Below, piece by piece: positions 29,937-37,820 of a stretch of DNA of 64,000 nucleotides. How positions within the stretch are numbered: the stretch's first letter is position 1; the number at the start of each line of letters is the position of its first letter. The stretch is from a virus, in the IMG/VR virus record IMGVR_UViG_3300040801_001224, positions 264,097 through 328,096 of that record. One strand, given 5' to 3'. The position numbers and the translations under genes were made by a program. Below the pieces are notes generated by a model. The model had not been told where the DNA came from. It did no database searches and saw nothing but the letters and a program-made list of their open reading frames with translations.

Positions 29937-30464
29937 TTATAAAGTAACAACTACGTCTTCAAAGGCACTGGCTGGAGTTAATGGACCGATGTCAGTCCAG
30001 GATACTCCGTCATCTGAGTATTGTACTTGCCAACCTGATCCAGCAGGTTTGTCTGCCGGCCAACCTGGTGGTCTCCAACCATTAATTAAGTTCACACGTT
30101 TAATGTTTTTCTCATTACCAGCACCAAAATCTTGACCAACCCAACCTTGACCATCATTTCTTAATGAACTCCAGCGATTGCCACTTGCAACGACATTGCT
30201 TTTATCGATTACATCATTAAACGCATTTTCTTTTAAGAATCTACTATCTAATTCACTGTCAGCAATAGCAAATGAAGTGCCAGTTACATCTGAGCCACCC
30301 GTAGTCTGTTCAAACATCTCAATCTCAATGATATCTAAGTCATTACTGCCTGCGTCAGGTATCCCATTAATTCTCCAATAACGGTGAGCACCACCTGATG
30401 ATCCCTCTGCTATTGACTTTGTTTGGCCGCTCTGTTTAATCTGCCCTGCTATTTTTATACTCAT
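29937..30464 (-). CDS. F5/8C (discoidin)-like surface protein
   Basis: 175 aa. N-terminus MSIKIAGQIKQSGQTKS resembles that of the 30692 protein, perhaps a shared attachment peptide. Blocks HRYWRINGIPDAGSND, IIEIEMFE, IKRVNLINGWRPPG and WQVQYSDDGVSWTDIG fit a discoidin-type carbohydrate-binding beta-sandwich. Likely a virion decoration or fibre accessory. AAGGA upstream. Confidence 0.65.
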   Translation of the reverse strand: MSIKIAGQIKQSGQTKSIAEGSSGGAHRYWRINGIPDAGSNDLDIIEIEMFEQTTGGSDVTGTSFAIADSELDSRFLKENAFNDVIDKSNVVASGNRWSSLRNDGQGWVGQDFGAGNEKNIKRVNLINGWRPPGWPADKPAGSGWQVQYSDDGVSWTDIGPLTPASAFEDVVVTL

Positions 30465-30477
30465 ATTTTATTTTTCC

Positions 30478-30678
30478 TTAGCAATCAGCTACCTTTGGTT
30501 TCTTATCTGGATTCTTTTCATTCCATTCTTTTACACGTTTCTTTAGATCTTCACAACCCTGAAGCTTAATTGTTTCTTCTGTAGTCTGAAATTGTGTGGG
30601 TGTGGTTCGCTTCTTGCTCGGGTTAGTACCACAAGCTACGAGCGTGAATATTAATAATAGTGTAACCAGTATTTTCAT
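30478..30678 (-). CDS. small lipoprotein, 66 aa
   Basis: Lipoprotein signal MKILVTLLLIFTLVAC (lipobox LVAC), then a short Thr-rich and helical part with two Cys (GCEDLKKR, VADC). Size and type fit an outer-membrane spanin subunit or an exclusion lipoprotein. Confidence 0.65.
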   Translation of the reverse strand: MKILVTLLLIFTLVACGTNPSKKRTTPTQFQTTEETIKLQGCEDLKKRVKEWNEKNPDKKPKVADC

Positions 30679-30691
30679 TATTTATTTTGTT

Positions 30692-31366
30692 CTAACTTGC
30701 AGGCCAACCCGCTGTAAAGCCTGATGGCACAGTATAAACAAAAGGCGAATCCCCAAAGTTTATAGTCTGTGTAAAACCGAGTGAGTTTGACGAAGTGTCT
30801 GACAGAGCAATATGATATGGAACATCCGCTACTGGGTTTGTCGTTGTTGTTTTGTTGGCAGTATTACCTGCTTCAATTTCAGATATAGTTGCGCCTTCCA
30901 AATAAACACCATTGCGTGATAGCCATATAGCATTATTGTCTAAGTCGATCGCCAATCCGAATACATCTCCTGCAACTGCCTGCAAGATAGAGTCGATATC
31001 TCTACCCACGCCAGTGCCTAGGTCATGTATGCCAAAGGATGCCCAATTACTCTGTGTGCCTGAATACAGATACCCTGTGGTACGTACAAGACCAAACCAC
31101 AGACTGTTATCTGGGTTAGTGTCCAGCGTGAGCTCCACATAGTATTTGCCAGTTTCGTAAGTTGACACTGACCGAACTCCGCCGCGGCCGCCACCCACTT
31201 TGCTTGCCTGTAATCCTGACACAGACCAGTAGTCTGTTGGGCTGGGGAATGCTCCGGCTGGAGCTGGATAATCCCATGAATCTCCTGATGGTGGTGGTGG
31301 TGGCTGATCACCTGCTTTAAAGCTTCCCGATGGTACCTTGAAGCTTCCTGATAATTTTAAAGTCAT
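30692..31366 (-). CDS. SPRY-domain surface protein
   Basis: 224 aa. N-terminus MTLKLSGSFKVPSGSFKAGD and a PPPPP spacer precede a SPRY/B30.2-like domain: TGKYYVELTLD, LWFGLVRTTGY, GDVFGLAIDLDNNAIWLSRNG, IALSDTSSN, INFGDSPFVY, PSGFTAGWP. Such domains appear on phage tails and fibres. First gene of the minus group, with a late promoter at 31395. Confidence 0.75.
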   Translation of the reverse strand: MTLKLSGSFKVPSGSFKAGDQPPPPPSGDSWDYPAPAGAFPSPTDYWSVSGLQASKVGGGRGGVRSVSTYETGKYYVELTLDTNPDNSLWFGLVRTTGYLYSGTQSNWASFGIHDLGTGVGRDIDSILQAVAGDVFGLAIDLDNNAIWLSRNGVYLEGATISEIEAGNTANKTTTTNPVADVPYHIALSDTSSNSLGFTQTINFGDSPFVYTVPSGFTAGWPAS

Positions 31367-31394
31367 AGTTTGTTCCTCTTGGTTATGTTACACT

Positions 31395-31402
31395 TATTTA
31401 TC
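31395..31402 (-). promoter_or_regulatory. late-type promoter GATAAATA (minus strand)
   Basis: 29 nt upstream of the SPRY gene start on the minus strand; diverges from the plus-strand late promoter at 31448. Confidence 0.55.
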
Positions 31403-31447
31403 ATAAAAACGCATAACCCATCAGGAAAGCTATATTACAAGACTTTA

Positions 31448-31455
31448 GATAAATA
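31448..31455 (+). promoter_or_regulatory. late-type promoter GATAAATA
   Basis: 27 nt before ATG 31483. Confidence 0.5.
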
Positions 31456-31482
31456 CTACTATTATTAACGGGTTTTATTTAT

Positions 31483-32085
31483 ATGTTTAGATTTACTGGC
31501 CGTAACAATGTTACAGGCGGACAAGTATTTGTCAAGTCACAACAATTTATAACTACATTCGATGGTGAGGTGCTGACATTCTCAACACCCAGCAACTGGA
31601 CTGAACCGGACGTGGTTGAATTTACTGTGTCATTTCCTGACGCAGTGGCCAGATCAGACTTCTATTCACTAGGCGGTCAAACTCGTGTCAGCTTATCGCA
31701 GACTGACGCCACGCCTAACCAACAAAACGCATCTATCGAATCGATGCTGGACTCAATTGGCCTAATTATATTTGGTGATGATGATACCATCAACTCTGGC
31801 GTAAACGGTGTGAGTGCCGGGTTAGGGTTCATTGACTTAACGACAGCTTACCAGACTATCTTTAGCGCAACATCAATTGTTGGTGGTAACTATGTGAACG
31901 ACAGCATCACAATTGACGCAAGACTCGACAATGACAACTTTGCTGTCGTATTCAGAATCACAATCGTTGATGGCTTTGATGGTGTTATTGACGAGCCAGT
32001 TGACGGCACCTTAAACGTATTTGTTGATGAGCGTAGATTCTACGCACAGCCAAGCCCAACATATACTATTGGTCTACTCCCATAG
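31483..32085 (+). CDS. beta-rich hypothetical protein, probably virion-associated
   Basis: 200 aa, Thr/Ser/Asn-rich with alternating beta strands (VEFTVSFPDAVAR, INSGVNGVSAGLGFIDLT, DNFAVVFRITIVDGFDG). Nearly no Lys after the first 40 residues. Late promoter. Composition fits a tail or capsid decoration protein; no family identified. Confidence 0.6.
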   Translation: MFRFTGRNNVTGGQVFVKSQQFITTFDGEVLTFSTPSNWTEPDVVEFTVSFPDAVARSDFYSLGGQTRVSLSQTDATPNQQNASIESMLDSIGLIIFGDDDTINSGVNGVSAGLGFIDLTTAYQTIFSATSIVGGNYVNDSITIDARLDNDNFAVVFRITIVDGFDGVIDEPVDGTLNVFVDERRFYAQPSPTYTIGLLP

Positions 32086-32103
32086 ACACTCCTTGATTCC
32101 TAT

Positions 32104-32132
32104 TTGACATAACCACTTTATCGTGCTATAAT
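32104..32132 (+). promoter_or_regulatory. sigma70-type promoter, leaderless
   Basis: TTGACA 32104-32109, N17 with AACCACTT, TATAAT 32127-32132; ATG 32139 after 6 nt. Confidence 0.8.
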
Positions 32133-32138
32133 ATGGCT

Positions 32139-32534
32139 ATGAGTATGATACATGGTGACAATAAATATCGTCCTAGGCGCAAGTCTAAAAAGATGAAAGC
32201 TAAAGAGCAAGAGCTTAAGGCCATACAGCGTCAACGAGCTCGTGAGCGTAAGGACGATATCAAGAATATGAAAACATGGACGCCATCTGCCGGCAACTAT
32301 CGCCGTGATGCTGGAGTACATATCCCCTCGCACCAGAGGCGTGAAACAGCACAGCAGGATAAGCTAAAAACGGCACAACACAATACACTGGAAATGAGTC
32401 CGGAAATGATTGAACGTGAAGAAGCCGCGCAGGCTGAGATAGAACGTAAAAAGAAATGTGTTGCTCCGCTATATAACAAAGGAACATACCAACCTGTATG
32501 GACTGAAGATCAAGCTAAGGACGTAGGCCGGTGA
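32139..32534 (+). CDS. basic hypothetical protein, 131 aa
   Basis: Start 32139 chosen by the 6-nt rule rather than the ATG that abuts TATAAT at 32133. Highly basic N-terminus (YRPRRKSKKMKAKEQELK) and long charged helices, suggesting nucleic-acid binding. Stop overlaps the next start (GTGA). Confidence 0.65.
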   Translation: MSMIHGDNKYRPRRKSKKMKAKEQELKAIQRQRARERKDDIKNMKTWTPSAGNYRRDAGVHIPSHQRRETAQQDKLKTAQHNTLEMSPEMIEREEAAQAEIERKKKCVAPLYNKGTYQPVWTEDQAKDVGR

Positions 32535-32740
32535 TTGACGATTACACAATATACTACAAGCCAGCACCAATAGGCTCGTCAACACATACGATACGAGACG
32601 GCTACCTGGGTATGTTGGATTGGAGAGATGACAACAAGGTTGATATGAAAATATTCGCTCCAAACAAGCGCAAGGGTTATAGGTTAGTATTTAAGAATAA
32701 AGAAGACCTACTAGCATTCAAATTGACATTTAGTGTGTGA
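32531..32740 (+). CDS. FKL-box family protein
   Basis: 69 aa, GTG start coupled to the upstream gene. C-terminus YRLVFKNKEDLLAFKLTFSV is one of the clearest FKL boxes. Confidence 0.68.
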   Translation: MIDDYTIYYKPAPIGSSTHTIRDGYLGMLDWRDDNKVDMKIFAPNKRKGYRLVFKNKEDLLAFKLTFSV

Positions 32741-32760
32741 AATAAATTAAAAGGTGAATA

Positions 32761-33843
32761 ATGGAAACTATATTACTGTTAGTATTTATACCAATCACTA
32801 TTGCCATCATAGCAAAGGTGTGGCTTAAAGCTACTATTACATGGCAAGAGTTTGCTATACAAGCAGTGGCTTGTTTTGTGATTATTGCTGTCGTGTACGG
32901 CTTAGGACGTTTCGGACAAACGATGGACACACAATTAATTACAGGTGAAGTAGTGGATAAAGTGAGGCATCACGACTCCTATGTCCGATCTTATCGATGT
33001 AATTGTTATACGACATGCTCTGGCAGTGGTAATAACAGGACTTGTACTGAGACATGTAGCACTTGCTATGAAGACCGGTACACGGTGGACTGGTATTTGA
33101 AGACTACCATTGGACGTATTAATATTGACTCACTTGATAGATCCAGCAGAAGCGTTTATAATAGGCCAGACCCATCAGCGTATACCAATGCTGTCATTGG
33201 TGAAGCGTGTTCAAAGACTGATATGTATACAAACTATATTAAGGCAGTGCCTGAAAGCTTGTTTAGTAAGGAATCTGCTATCGATGACTCACAGTTTTCA
33301 CTACCGGAATACCCACGGGTGCATTCAATCTATAAGGTAAATCGTGTTATTGGAGCTGGTTCAACTAAAGAGTTACGTGATCGCTTGGATGAACATATGA
33401 AAACCATTGGCCCTAACAAGCAGGCCAACATAATTTTTGTGGGTACCAATAGTCCCGACCCAAGTTACCGATATGCTCTAGAGCGCAAGTGGGTTGGTGG
33501 TAAGAAAAATGACCTCATTGTTGTCGTTGGCTTAGATGATAAAAAAATAACCTGGGCAGATGTCATTACACTAGGCGGCAACGCGGGTAACGAATTAACC
33601 ACTGTTAAAATACGTGATATCCTAACAGGCACAAACTATAGCACAAAATCTATTGACGATGTCGCTGATATCGTCACAAAGCATTTCGATAGGAAGCCAA
33701 TGGCTGACTACGAATACCTAAAGGATGAGATTGAACCACCAACATGGGTATTGGTCTTAGCCTTTATATTAGGAACAATTGTTAGCATAGGCCTAACATA
33801 TGTTTTCCATGTAAATGATATCAGAAACTACAGGAGATACTGA
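32761..33843 (+). CDS. membrane protein with TPM-like domain, LemA partner
   Basis: 360 aa. Two N-terminal spans (about 3-18 and 30-48), an exported Cys-rich loop with eight Cys (CNCYTTC ... CTETCSTC), and a C-terminal span LVLAFILGTIVSIGLTYVF. Residues about 210-310 (ANIIFVGTNSPDP, YALERKWVGGKKNDLIVVVGLDDK) resemble the TPM domain of YgcG-type proteins, which often pair with LemA. The next gene is LemA-like and abuts (1-nt overlap). AAGGTG upstream. The TPM call is tentative. Confidence 0.55.
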   Translation: METILLLVFIPITIAIIAKVWLKATITWQEFAIQAVACFVIIAVVYGLGRFGQTMDTQLITGEVVDKVRHHDSYVRSYRCNCYTTCSGSGNNRTCTETCSTCYEDRYTVDWYLKTTIGRINIDSLDRSSRSVYNRPDPSAYTNAVIGEACSKTDMYTNYIKAVPESLFSKESAIDDSQFSLPEYPRVHSIYKVNRVIGAGSTKELRDRLDEHMKTIGPNKQANIIFVGTNSPDPSYRYALERKWVGGKKNDLIVVVGLDDKKITWADVITLGGNAGNELTTVKIRDILTGTNYSTKSIDDVADIVTKHFDRKPMADYEYLKDEIEPPTWVLVLAFILGTIVSIGLTYVFHVNDIRNYRRY

Positions 33844-34400
33844 TGAAAACCGCACTATTTGGAGTTATTGGATTTATTGTATTACTTATTGGCGTTGTTG
33901 TGACAAGCTACATTAGCAACTATAACTATGGTAATCGAATTGAAAAGCAAATTGAAGCTGAGTACGAGAATACACAGAACATCTTGTCACAGTATTCAAA
34001 CAAAATTGCTGAGATTGCCCAGGTACCAGGCATGGCACGTGACGACCTTAAAGAAGTTTACACTGAGGTAATGGGTGGACGTTATGGCGACAATGGTTCT
34101 AAGGCTATGATGCAATGGATCACTGAGCAGAACCCACAACTAGATGCGTCACTGTACACAAACATCCAGCAAGCTATGGAAGCTGGACGTACCAAATTTG
34201 AGAACGCACAGACTAAATTGATTGATCACAAACGACAGTATGAAACTAACCTGGGTTACTTGTGGAAAGGTACTTGGTTACGTATTGCCGGTTATCCTAA
34301 ACTTGATTTAGATGAGATTAAGATCATTAAGAGTGATTACTCAAACGAAGCATACGAGTCTGGTGTTGAAAACGGCATCCAGTTACGCAAGGAGCAGTAA
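33843..34400 (+). CDS. lemA: LemA-family membrane protein
   Basis: 185 aa. One N-terminal span (LFGVIGFIVLLIGVVVTSYI), then long helices with IEKQIEAEYENTQNILSQYSNKIAEIA and FENAQTKLIDHKRQYE, plus a terminal AGYP, all LemA-like. Known LemA proteins are N-terminally anchored helical bundles with an unclear envelope role. Forms an operon with the TPM-like gene; overlaps by 1 nt at both ends. Confidence 0.75.
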   Translation: MKTALFGVIGFIVLLIGVVVTSYISNYNYGNRIEKQIEAEYENTQNILSQYSNKIAEIAQVPGMARDDLKEVYTEVMGGRYGDNGSKAMMQWITEQNPQLDASLYTNIQQAMEAGRTKFENAQTKLIDHKRQYETNLGYLWKGTWLRIAGYPKLDLDEIKIIKSDYSNEAYESGVENGIQLRKEQ

Positions 34401-34765
34401 TGGACTTTGAGTCTGTCGGCGATGATATGCTGGACACCATATTAATTTTTATTGTGTATGGGTATCATCCTGGCAGTTGCGCTGAAGCTCTATTGCGTGA
34501 AGATTTAGAAGGCGCCATGGCCAAGGCACATCCCTGGCTTAAGCATAGAGCAGACAAACACGATACTTATGTAGAATACTACCTTGATATTGTGAAAAGT
34601 TGTGTTCCAGACTATTGTAAGAAGGAAAACTTTGATACATGGCGTGGTTTTGATGGAAACAAATCTAAGGCGTTAGAAGAAGAAGTATTCGTTGAAATGT
34701 TAAATGGTATGAGTAAATCAGAAGCAGTATTACACGTATTAATTGAAGAGGGTAGAATAGAATGA
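34400..34765 (+). CDS. hypothetical protein, 121 aa
   Basis: TAATG coupling to the LemA-like gene and ATGA to the next. Helical, acidic; contains HPGSCAEALLREDLEGAM. Unknown. Confidence 0.6.
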   Translation: MDFESVGDDMLDTILIFIVYGYHPGSCAEALLREDLEGAMAKAHPWLKHRADKHDTYVEYYLDIVKSCVPDYCKKENFDTWRGFDGNKSKALEEEVFVEMLNGMSKSEAVLHVLIEEGRIE

Positions 34766-35211
34766 GATGTTATCATTTTGGTAATATGTATATGTCAAGT
34801 ATACAACAGGGCATACAAGCGGCCCACGCACAAATGGAGTTATTTGTGAAGTATAATCCTTGTGGTCAGTCTGAAGATCCGCATTTTGACCAGGCACTAA
34901 GTTCATTGTATGATTGGGCTGAGAGCTACAAGACAATGATCTGTCTGAATGGTGGCATGGATTTGAATCTAAAGGAGATTAAGGAATATTTTGAACTTCC
35001 GGAAAATCCTTATCCTTGGGCATACTTTAATGAAAGCCACGACGCAATGGATGGCATGCTAACAAATGTTGCCATTGTTTTGCCTGAAGAGATTTATGAA
35101 GCCGCAAAAGAAGCCAAAAAGAATGGTGACGGTACGTTACTGTATAAGGGATTGAAATCTTATGATCTGGGGATCATAAGATTACTCAATGGTTGTGGGC
35201 TGGCTCGATAA
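34762..35211 (+). CDS. hypothetical protein, 149 aa
   Basis: ATGA start. Begins MRCYHFGNMYMSSIQQGIQAAHAQMELFVKY and has a helical Lys-rich part (EEIYEAAKEAKKNGDG). The N-terminal pattern looks conserved among phages, but I can give no function. Confidence 0.6.
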   Translation: MRCYHFGNMYMSSIQQGIQAAHAQMELFVKYNPCGQSEDPHFDQALSSLYDWAESYKTMICLNGGMDLNLKEIKEYFELPENPYPWAYFNESHDAMDGMLTNVAIVLPEEIYEAAKEAKKNGDGTLLYKGLKSYDLGIIRLLNGCGLAR

Positions 35212-35241
35212 GCTTGGCTTTAAGTGAATATAGGAGATATC

Positions 35242-35874
35242 ATGAGACGTTTTAGAATAGATGGCGGGAAATATGGTGGCGAGATAGTGTTAGGCACTGT
35301 GTCTGCTGAGTTTGTGGAGTATTGGCAAGGTCGTGACCCAGAAGAATTAGTTGAGTACATCCAAACTGAGGGTGAATCAGATCCTGACAGCCCTGAACTA
35401 GATGGCTACATCTGGGACTGTGACGATTACGAGCATGTCAGCACAGTGTACGCAGATGGTGAATTGTTCGTCACTGAGGTTCCAGCAGATGGTTCAGACG
35501 ATTGGGATTACGGTGAAGTACTAACCCGCTCAAATATGTTTGAATCACACTACTCACGTGAAGCATACCATTATGAAGAACCAGTGAACGACAGCGATGA
35601 TCCAATCGTGGCTTATCATAGTTCAGAAAAAGGTGACCACGTATCCTGGTTCCTAGACGCCGAGGATTTCGATCCAGAGTTGATCACGTTAGGTGTTGTC
35701 GAAACTGAGTTTGGTGAATTCATCGAAGCATTATATTATGATGGCATAGAACTTGACATGAACTTGGATAATGCGGGAACTCACACCAACTATGTTGTTG
35801 CAGGTGTTGGTTACATGAATCGCGAAGATCATGAGTCACAAGAAGATGCGCTGGAGTGGTTGGAAGATGAGTGA
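35242..35874 (+). CDS. very acidic hypothetical protein, 210 aa
   Basis: ATG 35242 has TAGGAG upstream and is preferred over GTG 35224. More than a quarter Asp/Glu; Tyr-rich, low Lys. Such acidity could mark a DNA mimic or an inhibitor, but nothing specific is visible. Ends ALEWLEDE. Confidence 0.6.
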   Translation: MRRFRIDGGKYGGEIVLGTVSAEFVEYWQGRDPEELVEYIQTEGESDPDSPELDGYIWDCDDYEHVSTVYADGELFVTEVPADGSDDWDYGEVLTRSNMFESHYSREAYHYEEPVNDSDDPIVAYHSSEKGDHVSWFLDAEDFDPELITLGVVETEFGEFIEALYYDGIELDMNLDNAGTHTNYVVAGVGYMNREDHESQEDALEWLEDE

Positions 35875-36103
35875 AACATTAATGAAGGCCAAGTTAGAAG
35901 GCGTCCGGCTCTGCGAAATTGTTATTGATGGCGACCTCATGACTATTGAAGAATATGATGACTGTTTGCGAGATGGGTGCATCATACCAAGTGATGGTGT
36001 CGGCACTTATGTAATTGATAATATGGAATCCGATGTCTGGGCTTCATTTACTGTAGGTGACCATCCTGACTGGGCAACACATGTGTTATGGTTTAACACA
36101 TAA
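35867..36103 (+). CDS. hypothetical protein, 78 aa
   Basis: ATG 35867 overlaps the upstream gene by 8 nt. Acidic, with C-terminal SFTVGDHPDWATHVLWFNT. May be a distant FKL relative, but the box is not convincing. Confidence 0.5.
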   Translation: MSETLMKAKLEGVRLCEIVIDGDLMTIEEYDDCLRDGCIIPSDGVGTYVIDNMESDVWASFTVGDHPDWATHVLWFNT

Positions 36104-36423
36104 TGGTAGCATCTGATTGTAATCCAGCAGTTATTGAAACGATAACTCAGAACGTAGAAAAGCTCAAAAGGTTTCAGGTATATGAGCAGACCTTTGAATT
36201 TGAAAGATCAGATACCCTGGAAAAATATGTAACACTTGTGACACCGGGGTTGTATTGTGTAACAACTCACATGGATATCCTTCCACTTGTAACATTTTTA
36301 CATGAATCGGCCATAAGCTTGTGGGCAGTAGGTGCTTATAAGGACTCAGATCCCTTGACGGCTGTATTCACTAATCCGGAAGATACGTTCTTATTTAAGA
36401 TACTGGGGGGTGGCATTAAATGA
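36103..36423 (+). CDS. FKL-box family protein
   Basis: 106 aa, TAATG coupling. C-terminus AVFTNPEDTFLFKILGG. Overlaps the next family member as ATGA. Confidence 0.65.
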   Translation: MVASDCNPAVIETITQNVEKLKRFQVYEQTFEFERSDTLEKYVTLVTPGLYCVTTHMDILPLVTFLHESAISLWAVGAYKDSDPLTAVFTNPEDTFLFKILGGGIK

Positions 36424-36623
36424 AACGCATTGTGTTTAACAGTAAATCACAAAAAGAATGTATGGGAGTAATAGAACATCTTGAAGAAGCAGGAATAGAC
36501 TTTGCCCCCTACAACATGGATTATGTCGCAACGGGCAAGTGGGCATTAAAGCTTACATTTAGAACTAAAGAAGATGAATTCTTATTTAAGATGATGTATA
36601 AGTCTAAGTCACTCTTACCTTGA
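36420..36623 (+). CDS. FKL-box family protein
   Basis: 67 aa, paralogue directly after another. Helix-Gly-strand (CMGVIEHLEEAGIDFAPY), then LTFRTKEDEFLFKMMYK. The stop lies in the -35 of the next promoter. Confidence 0.68.
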   Translation: MKRIVFNSKSQKECMGVIEHLEEAGIDFAPYNMDYVATGKWALKLTFRTKEDEFLFKMMYKSKSLLP

Positions 36624-36648
36624 CAAGATCACTTTTCTATTGTATAAT
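36620..36648 (+). promoter_or_regulatory. sigma70-type promoter for the NAD operon
   Basis: TTGACA 36620-36625, N17 with ATCACTT, TATAAT 36643-36648. Confidence 0.78.
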
Positions 36649-36658
36649 GTATACATTA

Positions 36659-36666
36659 GATAAATA
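36659..36666 (+). promoter_or_regulatory. late-type promoter GATAAATA
   Basis: Just downstream of the sigma70-type promoter, so the NAD genes can be on early and late. Confidence 0.5.
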
Positions 36667-36724
36667 ATATTAGTAAAGGGATAGACCCATTACTAATCAA
36701 AACATTAATTATAGGGAGTCTATA

Positions 36725-37771
36725 ATGTCTAAACAATACGATCTAATCGTCTTTATAGGGCGATGTGAGCCTAACCATATAGGTCACAATAAAATTATCC
36801 GCAAAGCTACAGAAATGTCCAACAGTGTTCTAGTACTGTTGGGAAGCGCAAATCGACCACGTTCAATTAAAAACCCATTTACTTTTGAAGAAAGAAAGAA
36901 GTTCATCCAAAGAATATTTGGTTCTGCTAAAGTTGAAGGTATCATTGATTACGACTACCAGGATACACTGTGGACTGAGCAAGTCTACCAAGCAGTAGAC
37001 AACAACCTTAAGGACCGTGGGTTAAATCCACGTGATGCTAAAATTGCTGTCCTTGGTCATGAGAAAGATGAATCATCATACTACTTACAATTATTTCCTA
37101 CCTGGAAGTTCTTAGACTTTGGAAAGTTTACTGGAGATGGTAATCAATTAATCGACGCCACCAAAATACGTGAACTTTACTTTGAAGGTCATTTAGAATA
37201 TTTGCGTGGTGTACTTGATCGCACTACTTATAACGAAATGTCTGCTTTTATGATTACCAAAGAGTATAAGCAGTTGGTTAAAGAGTATGAGTTCATTAAA
37301 AAGTATAAAGAGCAATGGGCCGATAGTCCTTATCCACCAACATTTATGACTGTGGATGCCATTGTTATTCAAGGCAGTCACGTACTACTCATCAAGCGTA
37401 AGTCAGAACCAGGCAAAGGGCTGTGGGCCATGCCAGGTGGTTTCATACAGCCTTATGAAGTATGTAAGGATGCTATGTTGCGTGAGCTTAAGGAAGAAAC
37501 AAAGCTAAAAGTACCTACTCCAATATTAGAAAAGAGCATTGTACACCAGCAATTGTTTGATGATCCAGGCCGTTCAACGCGGGGGAGAACATTCACACAG
37601 GCGTTCTTAATTCATCTAACAGGCGGTAACGGTGAGTTACCAAAAGTCAAAGGTGCTGACGATGCTGAAGAAGCACGTTGGGTTCCACTACACGAATTTG
37701 AGAACATGAGTGCAGAAATGTATGAGGATCATTACTCAATTGTACACTTAATGAAAGGTTTTATAAACTAA
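36725..37771 (+). CDS. nadM: bifunctional NMN adenylyltransferase / Nudix hydrolase
   Basis: 348 aa. N-terminal nucleotidyltransferase: FIGRCEPNHIGHNKII with the H-x-G-H motif, VLLGSANRPRS, and a late RELYF block. C-terminal Nudix domain from about 200: GLWAMPGGFIQPYE and the Nudix box ending LRELKEETKL. The first domain makes NAD+ from NMN and ATP; the second hydrolyses ADP-ribose or related compounds. With the next gene it forms a complete nicotinamide-to-NAD+ route. GGGAG site upstream. Confidence 0.93.
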   Translation: MSKQYDLIVFIGRCEPNHIGHNKIIRKATEMSNSVLVLLGSANRPRSIKNPFTFEERKKFIQRIFGSAKVEGIIDYDYQDTLWTEQVYQAVDNNLKDRGLNPRDAKIAVLGHEKDESSYYLQLFPTWKFLDFGKFTGDGNQLIDATKIRELYFEGHLEYLRGVLDRTTYNEMSAFMITKEYKQLVKEYEFIKKYKEQWADSPYPPTFMTVDAIVIQGSHVLLIKRKSEPGKGLWAMPGGFIQPYEVCKDAMLRELKEETKLKVPTPILEKSIVHQQLFDDPGRSTRGRTFTQAFLIHLTGGNGELPKVKGADDAEEARWVPLHEFENMSAEMYEDHYSIVHLMKGFIN

Positions 37772-37820
37772 AGTCCTAAGAATAGACTTGGGCAATCAAC
37801 CAATAAAGGGAGACTTTATT

